A stretch of 64,000 nucleotides of DNA from Bryopsis sp. KO-2023 (taxonomy: Eukaryota; Chlorophyta; Ulvophyceae; Bryopsidales; Bryopsidaceae). Where the stretch lies: contig BSYQ01000011.1 of NCBI GenBank assembly GCA_030272585.1, forward strand, positions 124,001 to 188,000, given 5' to 3'. A program made the translations under genes and the position numbers. The notes beneath the pieces were generated by a model that worked only from the letters and a program-made list of their open reading frames with translations, was not told the DNA's origin and made no database searches. The stretch's first letter is position 1. Every line of letters begins with the position of its first letter. Below are positions 12,191-24,075 of this stretch, one piece after another.

Positions 12191-15141
12191 AGCCTTCTGG
12201 AAAAAAAAAAAACAAAAAAAAACAAAGACTTTCGGAATGGACTTAGGGTGGGTTGGGAAGGGAAGGGATCTTTTAGTTGATCGTATCATTGTGAAAAAAA
12301 AAATTAATATTGGAGGAAAAACAGACCTTGATTGTGGAGAAGAAAAAATAGCTCGAATTGCTCGATTATAGGGGTGAAAAAAAACAGATAGATTCATGTG
12401 AAGCATGAATAAACGAGGTTTTTGCTTTCGGGAATCAGGTTCATTTTTTAAAAAAGGTGTGTTCCACACTCATACTTTTCGAGGTTTTTTCGAAGTGTGA
12501 GGGGTGATGTGACACGAGGGGGAAAAGAGTGGCAGAACGGGACCATTCAAGTGAGAAGAGAACTGAACGGGTATTCTTAATTCTCAATTGTCAATCTTTC
12601 TAGGAGTTTGGATTGGATTCCATCGGCGAAGTGACAATATCGGACTATTTCCGCAAGATTAATATCGAAACCCAGTATTAGTTCTGGGTTTTTGTGAAGG
12701 GCTTGGGTAAGGGGGAATGAGAATTGGAAAAATCAAGTCACAACAGGCGCGCTTGTTTTTCTTTCAATCTCTCTTTTTTTTTCGTTTGGAATTTTCTCAA
12801 CTTTTTTTTTCTTTCGTTTCCGAGGTATATCAAGGTGGTATTCTTTTCTGCCTTCGATAACCTCGCTTGTTTTTATTTTATTTTATCTTGCTTTTCTTCT
12901 TGTAACCTTTTTTTTCTTTTACTTTCTTTTTTTTGAAAATGTCGGGGGGGGGGATGGGGATGGTCAGTCTATGACATCCAGGATGAGACAATTTTGCCAG
13001 CCGAATGAGCGAATCAACTTTGGAGGTTTAGGTTTTCGTTTTAGACAGGCACTGCTTCAGTAGTGATCGCATGTAGAGAGGGGGAAAAGCCAAAAAAGGA
13101 GAAAAAGAGATGTAAAGGATGAGAGAGTGAGAAATTGTGGGATGAAAGAGTGAGAAATTCTCTCCCTGCATTTTCTGGGTTCAATAATACTTTTTGCGAT
13201 CATCGGTTGGTTTTATCATGTACTCTGGGGGTAAATTCCAACTTTATGTTGGATTTTATGATGCATGGTTATTTATGCAACTCTGGGCAGGAGCAGCGAT
13301 GGGGTGATTTATAAGATACAAGCGCAACAAATGAATTCCTTTTTGTTTTCTTTTAGAAGACGTTATGTTGGTGTTTGGTTTTTTTGGTGAAAAAAGAAAA
13401 CAAAAAAACAGATGTATCAAGTGGGTTGCTTTGTTAAAAAAAGGGGAAAAAAAAAGATCCAAACTATCCGGGAGGAGGAGAGAAAAGGACTGGGGGAAAA
13501 AATTGATCACTGACATTGCTTTTTTTTCTTGATAAAAATCTTTTTTTTTCCTGTGTGGTTATGTATGGAATTTTGGGGGCAGACGTTAAAGACAAGCACA
13601 TAGTTGGAAAGCGGAGTGCAGTCATAAACTGCTTGACCCCTTTTTTTTGGGGGGGTCTTTTATGCAAGAGGGGGGGGGGGGGGAAATGGTGTATAAATGC
13701 ATTATTCATTCTTTCTGTGTACACATCGTGCGGGGTGTTTTTTTCAATTTTCGGACACATTGTATGGCAGAGGAAAAAACAAAACTTGGAAAACGATGTT
13801 GTTTTAAGAGAATCTTTGTTGCTTTGTTTGGGGTGGTCTATGTTTCGGGGGGGGGCTGTGAGCGGTTCAGGGATTTCCATCTTAAGCAGACAGTACTGCA
13901 AAAGGTCTGGTGGAGGAGGCAGCAAATTCAGACACCACTACCAAAACAGTTTTGTTAACTGATGACACTGTGCACTCATATCCAGCTGGCTGCAGGATCT
14001 ATGCCTCACCAGATACACACACATGAAATATCCTGATACCCTGGACTCACCAATCACTCAGAAACCATCCACTTGGCTGATTGACAAATACCTCCACCAA
14101 TCTGTTGCATCTTTGGGCTGCCAGAAAGTCGCTGTGATGTTTCTCCCACTGTTGGATACAAGCTTCTTCCTTCTCCCCTAATCACGCACACTCCTTTTTT
14201 CCTAATCCAGTCGAAAGCAAACAAAACAATTGGAAGAGTCACCATTCTTTGCCCCACTGGAGGATGATTTCAGAGGAAAACAAGTGAATGAGAAAATTGA
14301 ATGATTGCAACAGCAACTTATCAACGGTTTTCCAATTTGAAAATTTTGAATCAATGGACCAAGACCGAGTCATTTGACCTCAATCTTGACACAAGAATCT
14401 TGTTCAAACACCACTTACAATGGAAACTATTGGAATTCAAGATGCACACATTTTCAGGAGCAGCACGATTGAGAAATTTGTCTTTGAGCGGTGTTTGGGG
14501 CAAGGTGTGTCGTTGAAAAAAGTAACAACAGTTTGTTTGTTTTTTGGCCTTTATTCATGCCCACACTAAAAGGTAAATTGTCCATTTCATGTCATTCACG
14601 GCCCAAATCCAAATCCTCGCCAGCAAGGCCGCGGCCTGCACGCCACTTAAATTGGTCACCTCCCCCAGCATCCTCCAGAATTCATCGCTGGAGTCGAAAC
14701 CAGCAATCGCTGTGAAACGCATCGCTTATCTCTCAATAGTTTTATGCGTCGAAGCCAACGCGCTCTGGTCTGCCCAGTTCCTCCTCTCTGTTTGCTTTCC
14801 CACCACACGTCGCCTTAACAACGGCGCAGAGGAAAAAGATCCGACCCTGTGGATAATCAATCAAGGTCGAGAAGTGGAGTATCCAACTGCAACGCTTCCT
14901 CGAGGCGTTTGATTTGCTTCGAATAGGTGAGAAGGGCCCATCCAGGATGTTAGTTTGAATTATGTTGGCGCGTGGCGTTTTTTGACGTCACGGACGACGG
15001 CGTTCAGCGATCGTTTATTGATGTTTTGTCGCGATTGGTGCTTCCTCTTTTGACCTTAAGTTTTACGTCAAGTCGACCGCGACGCGAATCGTCGTGGTGG
15101 TTGATGATGTGTTGCGGGAACCGCCTATTTGGCCGAGGTTG

Positions 15142-15148
15142 TATAAAT
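15142..15148 (+). promoter_or_regulatory. TATA-like box
   Basis: TATAAAT lies in the CpG-rich region about 280 bp upstream of the start codon of the second beta-helix gene. The distance implies a long 5' leader, or that this is not the true core promoter. Confidence 0.3.
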
Positions 15149-15428
15149 GGATTGAGCGTCCCGCCGTGTAGTCATTTAGTGAACAAATTAGTGTATAGAT
15201 TTGGCTGCTGGTGGATCAAATCCCTGATTCATGCATATCTTGCATCTATGTCAGACTATCACAGCCGGACGATTAGTCATTTTGAGGGACTTTGCCTGTC
15301 AAACTCTGAGCAATCATTCAAATATGATGAATTGATATGATGTGCTTGAGAGAGTGTGTGTCCAGCAGAAAACACAGAGGTTGCCCAAGTCGAGAAAACG
15401 ACGGAGAAAGAAGAAGAAAGTCCTAGAG

Positions 15429-18400
15429 ATGTGCCGATTTGGACTTCTCATTTTGGTGCTCGTCGCACTGATTTCATGTACAACCGGCGACCCTGACCTG
15501 GAGCTGTATGAAACGAGGAGAAGAAACAAGCTTGAGAGGAAGCAACTCCGTGCTAATCGCTACAAGTTTGCTGAAATATGTACAGTGTCCATCACAGCAC
15601 CTGAATCCGGTGCTGATGCAAAGGATGCCCCCATCCATACATTTGTGAAGTGCTCTGGAGAAACCCTATACGACAAGACAACCCCAATGTCTGAGCTGCA
15701 AGAAGTGGATTTGAAGGGCCGTTTCAAACTGTTCGCGAAGTCGGCAGGTGCTGGGGGAGCTTACCTGTACATCAAACAAAGCACCACACCTTTTCATTTT
15801 CATGAGAGTGAATTCAGGAATCTCCGACCGTTGCCTGGAGTAGACACCACGGCCCCTGTGGTGATTGATGGTAGCGAGGTGAAATTTACGGAAACCAAGG
15901 TTGTGGGGAATAAAGGATTCAAGCAGTCTGGAGCCATGTATGTGACTTCTTCCCTGTATAGGGCGACTGTGGATATCGAAGATGTGGTAAGGTGGAAAAA
16001 ACGAAAAACTGTTTTTTCTCAAACCAACTGATTAAATAGAAATGAAAGCTGAGCCCAGTGAATGATATTTGGGGGGGGGGCACCCTGATGGCGAATTGTC
16101 AATGCGTGGGGGGGGCACCCTGATGGTGAATTGTCAATGCGTTGGAACCTCGATGAAACAGTATTGTTAAATAATATCTTAATCGACGCATTTGTTGGAC
16201 AGAATGTGGGGCTTTCTCTGTTTAAATCAATTTTTCATTTCTCTCCATGTTAATATTAACAGAGAGCACCATTTTTCTAATTTTTTTTCCCAAACCTGTT
16301 GTCAGGTAATTGAGGAGAACACAGCAGAAGAGTGTGGTGGTTTGATGGTGGATACATACTCGAAAGTTGATTGCACGACAGTAAAGTTCCTCAGAAATTT
16401 TGGGAAAAATGTGGGGGCTGTGCGTGTGCTGGACTTTGGAAACACAGATTTCGAAGATTGTACTTTCGAAGGGGTGCCTCCGTCTGACGATTTCAAGAGG
16501 TACTCAAAAAAGCAATTAAAGTAAACAATAGATTCGGTGTCTGCCTTTTTTTTCCGGGTTTTTTAGTTCACCAGCAAGAAAAATGCTGTGTTTTTTATTT
16601 CTAGAATAGTTTTGGGCCGTTCATTTATGATAATCGTCTTCACGTTTTGGATACATGCATGCATTTTTTCCGCGAGAAACAAACTTGAAAATGGAGGAAA
16701 AATCTATCTCTGCTGACTCGGGTGGTTCGTTTGTTTTTCTTCCATTGAAATGTACAGCTTCGTCAATGGGGACACCAATGTTTTGCCAAACGGACCCATT
16801 CCAAATGCTGGTGCGATTTCCGTCGAAAATTCCGGAAGAATGGATCTTGATAATTGCACCATCACGGACCATTACGGTCAATTAGGGACGGTGTTTTCCA
16901 ATGACAGTGCTACCCTCTTTGTTGCTGAGACGAATTTTGCTTCTAATTCTGTCGTGAATGGTGGAGCTCTGTATGCGGATGGAGGATATGCACACAGTGC
17001 AAAAGTTTTCTTTTCCGAATTCCATGGGAACACTGCCAGGTGAGATTCCCAGCCAGCTTATTTTTTAGAATTTTGGCTTCAAAAATACTACAAATCCACC
17101 TGCAAGACATTCATTCATGAATTCATTTCATTCTGAGGCTGGGATTGCATCGTCAATACTTTTTTCTTTATATACATATATAAGATTGTGTTTCGTTTTG
17201 TTTTTTGTTTTGTGGGCGGGTGGCAGCTGGTTTATGTTTGTGATCTTCACTCAAGAAAAAAATATCATTGCTAACATTGCATGATTTTGCTGTCTCAAGG
17301 TGGGGGGGTGCCCTGATGGTTTTGGGGCAAGGCCTTTTCGTTGTAAGGCACAGCAATTTCATGAAGAACGGTGCCCTGTACGGAGGTGTTCTGTTTGGGG
17401 ACTACGAGAAGCTTAATTCCACGGGCTACACAACATGTGAATCTTCCGCTGAGGGATCCAGAATTAGCATGGAGTCATCATCGTAAGCCCCAGTGTTTCT
17501 ATTCTGTGAATAATTAATAGAGAAAAAAATAATTAATAGAGAAAATGAGGAGATATCTGGGTTTATGGCAGAGTTGGGCTTCATGGAAAAGAGCGACAAA
17601 TGTCAATGTGGATAGATCGACTGAATTGCTCATTACTTTTTGCCCCCAGTTTGTTCTTGATTTCAGATTTTTTTTTTTTTTCTTGTTTTTTTTTGGGGGG
17701 GGCATGTGGGTGAGCTGTTTTATCTAACAATCGGTGAGCACATGTTCCTGTTTTTATCAGGTTCAAGGGCAATACAGCGAAGGAAAGCGGTGGGGTGTTT
17801 TACTCGAAATGTGCAGGAATCGCTATGAAACAGAACCAGTTTCATGATAACGCTTCAGGCAAACATGGGGGAGCGATATTTTTGGATCATGGTCTGATTC
17901 TTCACACAATCGAAAGTGAATACATCAACAACACTGGTGAGCGCTTAAATAAGAAATCCCATGCAGATGTCAGCCGAAAAAAAAAAAGAGGAAAAAACGG
18001 ATAGCTTTCGCTCTGGGTTTTTCCTGTTTTAAGGAGGATTTTTTTTTCATTCATCCCAGTACCCGAAAGCCATGAACGTGTTGCTTACATCGATTTTGTT
18101 TTTTTCCCCAAAAAGAAAGTGCGGTTGGTTTACCTGTGTTTTGTTTTTCCCCTGTGTGTTCCAGCTGGGTTAGCGGGCGGTGCGATTTTCACCAACAACA
18201 CTTCCGATGAGATTACATTGGAGTCTTGTCATTTTGAGGGGAACAAAGCGCTGTCTGGCGGGGGTGGTGCCATCCATGCATCCAATGCTGAGAGAACCGT
18301 AAACTTCAAACAAACATCTCTCGTTGAGAACACAGCTGAGGGGAGCGGAGGGGCCGTGGCACTCATCCAGGTGGCTGATCTTGATGTGCACGATTGCGAG

Positions 18401-20778
18401 GTGGAGGGAAACCATGCAGGGGAGAGTGGTGGAGCTTTTTTCTCGGAGGGATTGCAAAAGGTGAGGGCATCACCACGCAATTTCGGCCTTTCCCGAGTCG
18501 AGTTTTCTTTTTCCTGCAGTGGGTAGTGATTTCTTGCTTCTTTTTTGGAAGGTAATTGATTAGTGACAACCGTACCAACGAGCATTAAGAAATGATTGGG
18601 AGTGTTTGATTGGTTTGCCTTTTTTTTTTCCCCGACCCTTTCTGCTTTTCATGTGCTCATATTGTTGCTTAGTGTTTTCTTTTCTTCCCTCTCAAAAGGC
18701 CTCCGTCAAGCAGGCCAATTTCTCCAGAAACACTGCCAACAACGGTGGTGCCCTGAGTCTGACCGAGTCTGGTGGAATCGCTCTGAAAAAAGTTTTGTTG
18801 GAAAGCAACACTGCCAAAGGAGCAGGAGGGGCAATCCACATCGATGGTCTCAAAGATTTGAATGTCAGCGAGAGCACGTTTCAGTTCAATGAGGCCACAT
18901 CTGATGGTGGGGGTGCCATTTTTGCTTCCAAGACAGATAGTCTCCTGATCGCTCATGAGTCGAGGTGGAGCGAGAGCACGAGGAGAGTATTGATGACGAT
19001 TGGCAGAGGCTCCGTTTTTACCAATAACACAGCAGGTGGGAAAAAATTGTAGTGACATAGTTTCTGTCACTAGTTCAGTTCAGTAGTTCCTATTGACCTT
19101 TGCTATGTGGACTATTTATACATGGAAATTCATAAGCAACCTTGATTCCAAAAAGGCTGGCAGAGTTTACGACCAACCTTCCCGTCAAGTGATGGAGTGA
19201 GAGATGCGAGCTGAGACTGGTGATTTTTAAGGTAGTTGGGCATTTTTTTTCAATTCCAAATTTTTGAGGATTTCTAATTGATTGGTAGGTGGGAATGGAG
19301 GTGCAATTGCTATAGAAGAGTCCGCGTCTGCTCAGATGACCGCTGTGTCAATTATCAACAACAAGGGTGGCAAAAACGGTGGGGGCATCAACGTGGAGAA
19401 CTCCGGTGAGATCTCATTGGATGACTCATCCTTGCAGTCCAACGAAGCTCAAACCGGTGCCGGTGGGGGACTGGCCATTTTCGGAGCGAGAAAAGTTGAT
19501 CTCCAAAGGATTCGCCTATTCGAAAACGTGGCTGCGGAGCAAGGGGGTGCCATCAAGGCTGACAGCGTTTCTCAGTTTGACATCACTGGCACCGACATTG
19601 GGTCCAACAATGCTGGAGAGGGTGCTGGAATGGACATCACCGGTGCAACCAACCTCACGGGCTCAGTCGTGACGTTCGCTTTGAACGAAGCTGATTCCTC
19701 GGGTGGAGCTATGACTTGCAGTGGAAACTCTAAGATCGATGTTAGCCGCTCGCTGTTTGATTTCAACTATGCCCCGGATGCTGGATCGATTCTGACGAGA
19801 TGCCATTGTAATGTCACGGCAACTGATTGTGCATTCAAACGTGATAAAGACAGATCCAACAATGGCGACTTCTTTGAGTCGGCCCACAAGTGCTCAGGGG
19901 TGAACACCGACCATTGTAACTTCTGGGGTGGACCATGGAAATTGCCGTTGTTCTGGCTGATCGTAATGGTGGTGGTTGCGGGAGCATTTGCTGGTGTGGG
20001 CATCGGGGTGTGTAGGGCTTTCATTGTGAAGAAGAAAGGCAAGAAGGAGCCGGAGGCCGAAGCTGAGGCATTGCTGGGTGCAGGTCCCACCATTTCTTAT
20101 ACAGCATCATCGTCATATTCCTCCTACTATGACGATGATGATGATGAAGATGATTATGCATCGAATTGGCACACAGTGGTGGATGTTCAGCAGGAGCATG
20201 ACACTCGTGCAGAAGCTTCACCAGCACCTTCACCACAGCAGGATCAAGGTAATCAGCAAACCGCTGTTGAACCTAGCCCTGATGCAATCGTCTTGCCTGC
20301 GTCGTCTGGCTTGTCCGCGGTACCTATCGGAATCAGAGTCGACCCTTGTTCGGCGCCTTTGTCTTCCTCCCCTTCCACTCTCTACAGTGAATCGATTCAC
20401 AATGATGTCGATGATCATTCGAACGAACATCCAGAGGGGGGGATTCAGGTTGAAACAACGGGGGGTATGGATTCGGATAGTGATCAGATCGATGAAATAG
20501 TCAAAAAAAAGGAAGCCGGAGGGGGTGTTTTGACAGCCGTTGTGCCTATGGGTGAACCAGCTGTTGATGACAATGGCAATGCTGGTGAGGGAGGACCCAG
20601 TGCATCAAATGGAGGGGTTCAAGGCGCTCGCCCTACTATTCCCAGTTTTTTTGGATGGGAGAATGAGGTGCCGAAGCAAAAGGATTCTGATTTGGACTCT
20701 AGCTTGAATACCGAAGATCTGGTTAGCTCCTTTGACTCGTCTGACTGGACTGAAAGTTCTTCGGACAGGGGGAGATAA
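15429..20778 (+). CDS. signal-peptide, beta-helix (Pmp-like repeat), single-pass membrane protein B
   Basis: Eight exons: 15429-15986, 16306-16499, 16758-17039, 17300-17482, 17761-17936, 18165-18460, 18699-19035 and 19289-20778. All junction phases match, giving about 1171 residues. The signal peptide MCRFGLLILVLVALISC leads into a basic stretch and a Cys-containing head that aligns with the head of protein A. A shorter beta-helix with GGA and F-x-x-N coils follows. A membrane helix at about 893-917 precedes a tail of about 250 residues that is rich in Asp, Glu and Ser, with a run of Asp flanked by Tyr. The tail has an E-x-x-x-L-L motif close to the membrane, as in protein A. I infer a tandem duplication, with a much shorter ectodomain and a much longer cytosolic region than A. 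Role is probably surface adhesion or signalling; the function is not known. Confidence 0.85.
16073..16143. repeat. two-copy 35-bp direct repeat in an intron
   Basis: A G-run followed by CACCCTGATGGCGAATTGTC and about 8 more bases is repeated once with a 35-bp period and one C/T change. It lies in intron 1 of the second beta-helix gene. Confidence 0.75.
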
Positions 20779-22118
20779 GAGTTTACAGTTGCAATGAAAT
20801 TGGATTGATCAACAACCAAGGAAAACGTGTGGCAGAAAGCATTAAGGGGGACTACGGAAGGGGGAGGGGTGATGGTGGAGGATGAGAAGAATTAACATGA
20901 ATCGAAAATTGGGCTTTATTATGGATTAGGGTATTGGTTTGATCGTAGTGACGATTGATCCTGGGAGTGTTTTTTATTCTGTTCAATTGATTTAAAAATA
21001 AAACGAAAGAAAACAAAAAACCCCAAAAGAAAACAAAAAAAACAACGGAAAAAAAAAAATCCTTGTGGAACCGTTTTTGGTTCAGGGAAGTACTCTGATG
21101 GGAATTTGATACTAGAAGGGGACATTTTATTTTGAGATGGTGCTGGCTCAAGAGTGGCCGTTGAATAGAATGCTGAAGAAAAAAGGATGGCCACCAGCTT
21201 TAGTAACACATTAGGCTCACGTCGATGGGTTAAGGAAGGATCGGGAAACAGAAAGTAAGAGGGTGGTGAATTTGAATCAGAATGGATTTGATGCCTCCTT
21301 CAATCTGATTTCTCGGGAAAGCACCTTGGATTTGGTCTACTTTGAAAGTAAATACCAGGGTTTCGTGGGACTGCTTCGTTTGCTTTTGTATTTGTGAGCT
21401 TTTTGGGATCTAATTTGTGCTTTTTTTTTTTGGAATTTCTACTCAGAGGAAAAAAAGTCAACTGAGGGGTAAGAGTAGTCGAGTCTAATCCGGGGCCATC
21501 GAATCAACGGTCCATTTGATTCGATGAAGGATCGATTGCGTTTTTTAGAAAGAGTAGATTGGTAAGAATGTGAAAGTTGTACTTTAGAGAATGGAGGTGT
21601 GCGAATCCACTCGTTTGAAGCATTGAGTGGGATAAAACATGATGATTATCATGATCAAGTGGGGTCAAGATGTTTTTGTTGGGGAGTATTCCTCTTTGTA
21701 GAATTTAGAATGTGTCCACTTTTTTTTTCGAATCCTTTCCCAATTTCAGTAGTTTCTGTGTACTGTGCCACAGAGACGAAAAAGATTCTTATAACGAAAT
21801 TGCAGATGTAGTGTGGCTTGCAGATCCTTCTATTTTTAACGATAGAAAAAGAGGGCTGGCTTTCTAAGTAGAAAAAGCTGGCCTGCAAATTGTATATTAT
21901 TTCGTGTTGAGTTTGCTATTGCTAATTCAGAAAATGCAATTCCACTCAGTAAAACTTTACTGAGATAAAACTCAACTGAGAGGCTTGGAAGATTGGGGCT
22001 TTGAATCACAGCAACACTTGGCTACTTTTTGAACCATTCATTTCAGGCGTGCATGCAAAAGTGCTCAAATGTTTGTTGGCGATAAAGTTGTCTTTGTGGG
22101 TCAGTTGAATCCATTACA
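20779..22118. other. intergenic between convergent genes
   Basis: This holds the 3' flanks of the plus-strand beta-helix gene and the minus-strand TPR gene. It is A/T-run rich. A 20-bp palindrome at 21945-21964 has a 9-bp stem (CTCAGTAAA) and a 2-nt loop. No exon is supported. Confidence 0.5.
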
Positions 22119-24068
22119 TCACTTCTTCTTCTTCCCCTTTCCTTTCTTTCCATCCGCTGTTTTGGCGTTTTCCAAAGCATAGCGCGGGGGGTATCCCGGA
22201 AACTTAGCAGGTTCCCCACTTTTCTTTGCCGACTTCTTCTTCCCCTTTTTGCCTTTTTTACCTTTCTTGTCTGCGCTCTTGTTTCCTTTTCCCTTTTTCC
22301 CTTCTTTTTGGGGGGCTGCCTGTGCGATCTCTCGAGCTTTCTTTGGCGGTCCTGCAACTGCCTTGAAAAGCGATAAAAGCTTGCTGAACTGAAGAAGCAG
22401 GAAATTGACTCCGCTATGGAGTCTATGTAAAAATCACAAAAATTGTTTCACAGGGATATGCGTGATTCATTTCCATAGCTTTCTCACCTTTTCCAGAAAG
22501 TCCACCATCTTTCGTCGATCGCCGCCCGATTGGACCATGGTTTCCTTTTCGGGTTTGATCAATTTGGGTGCCGCAATGCCCACCCTCAGCGCTCGTGAAA
22601 GATTTCGCACCAACGTTTCGCCGAGGGGGTCCCCCTCGTCAAAATGCTCAGCGAGGGGAGGCCCCAGCACAATCCTACCGCTGTGGTAAGATCGAATTGC
22701 ATCAACATGGCGACCCAGCATCTACTTGTCAAAACAAAAGAAACCTTCACGCACGTGCAACTCTTAGCAGGACTCGTCAATGTTTTCGTGAGCCAAGGGC
22801 TGGATGACCCAACGTGGTGATGTGCTCTTGAAATTAAAACCCGTTGTGAAATGTTGGAACGCAAAAAAAAAGAAGGGCTGGACGCTCGGCGTAACTGACA
22901 ATTTTTCAAACCTGCAAGCAAACTCCCATGTTGTTCAGTGCTGCGGATTCGTGCCTTCTAGCCAAGGGATTGATTCCCACCACTTCCCTGGCGAGCCTCA
23001 GGGCATCGTCCAGTTTGTCCAATGCTTCGACATAATTTGCAGCGTAAAAGCTTGCAAGGCCGGTGCAGAGGGCCAAAACGTGGCGATAGTCGTGGCCGTC
23101 TTGGAAGAAATCGTCCGTCAAAAGGAGACTGTGATAACACATTGTCGTTGGGACCGAGAAAATTCGGGGGCTTCCAGAGGGCAACTTCAAATAGAATTGT
23201 TTGGGAACAGACCTATTTAGAAAGAACTGGAGGTAGCCACTGCGTTCGTTTCATTTACTGCCAAAACTTGCGTTGGGAGAGTCCCCGCCCCAAACTTATC
23301 TAGCTGGGCGAAGCTTATCGATCATATGTTGTGCGCGCGTCACCTTGCCTTGTCGATATGCTTTCGGGATTCCTTTACTCTTCCCTCTGTCAAACAAATT
23401 TGGGTGTTCACTAAAGAAAACCATGCCTGCCCTTCCAGTGGTAACTTGGCGTTGCTCAACGAAACACTATCATCTCCGACCAAAGTTGCATCGTCTACGA
23501 TTGCCTCAATCCATTCTTTCGAAAGGTGAGGAAGAGAGATCTTCGCGGAATAAAGATCGCCGGCTGCAATCAGCACCTGCGTGGGATGCTCTGGACAAGG
23601 ACTTTCAGAGTTAAGATAACATAAGAACTTTTGCATAAGGAACCACAAGCCATGCACACACCAACGCTCCTGTTTTTGAAAATAAACTTGAAGAAAAAAC
23701 CTCAAAGGTGCTGTTCAAGGATCACAGACAAGAGCGTCGAATTGATGGTCAGAAACTGTGCCTACCTCAATTCCCTGAATCTTTGAAGAGATGCGCGCGT
23801 ACTTGCATGCGGGCAAAGGAATAACTTCTCGAACGAGAGATGGAGGTCTTAACTTGACAGCCAAACCAGATGCACCCCCAACTCCCTGGGCGCTATTCTT
23901 TCCACCATTTGGCGACAGCTTGCTTTTGAGATTGGGCTGCTTGGGGGCTTCATGTTTGTCACCTGGGAGAGTCGTTCCAGTGGGTGCGCTGGAAATTTCG
24001 ACTTCCCATGAAATGCTGCTGCATCGATCTCCGATCACTCTTTCGTGTGGACAAAACATAGACTTCAT
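22119..24068 (-). CDS. TPR protein with Lys-rich C-terminus
   Basis: Minus-strand exons in coding order: 24068-23766, 23576-23344, 23239-22912, 22721-22488 and 22388-22119. Phases match throughout, giving about 455 residues if the start is the ATG at 24068. The middle contains tetratricopeptide-type helix pairs: the stretch around ASFYAANYVEALDKLDDALR and the stretch SAALNNMGVCLQMLGRHVDAIRSY, which is split by an intron. TPRs act as protein-binding scaffolds. The last about 75 residues are dominated by Lys, Gly and Lys-Gly pairs and then contain the motif KFPGYPPRYALENAKTADGK before a final Lys run. I do not recognise the specific family. The p25-alpha-like exons just upstream on the same strand may belong to the same gene, so the N-terminus is uncertain. 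Confidence 0.6.
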
Positions 24069-24075
24069 CAATTTG

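Larger units (their letters stand above)
11589..15428. other. 3.8-kb intergenic region between the two beta-helix paralogues
   Basis: The first half (to about 13.9 kb) is rich in A and T runs with several G homopolymers, and it contains a minisatellite at 11962-12190. About 14570-15200 is CpG-rich and probably holds the promoter and leader of the downstream paralogue, with a TATA-like box at 15142. A 107-codon open frame at 14589-14912 has no recognisable domain and I do not call it. Nothing else is supported. Confidence 0.5.

Noticed and set aside
14589-14912. 107-codon plus-strand frame with a weakly hydrophobic segment
   Set aside because: It lies in a CpG-rich presumed promoter region, with no domain and no in-phase link to the downstream gene.
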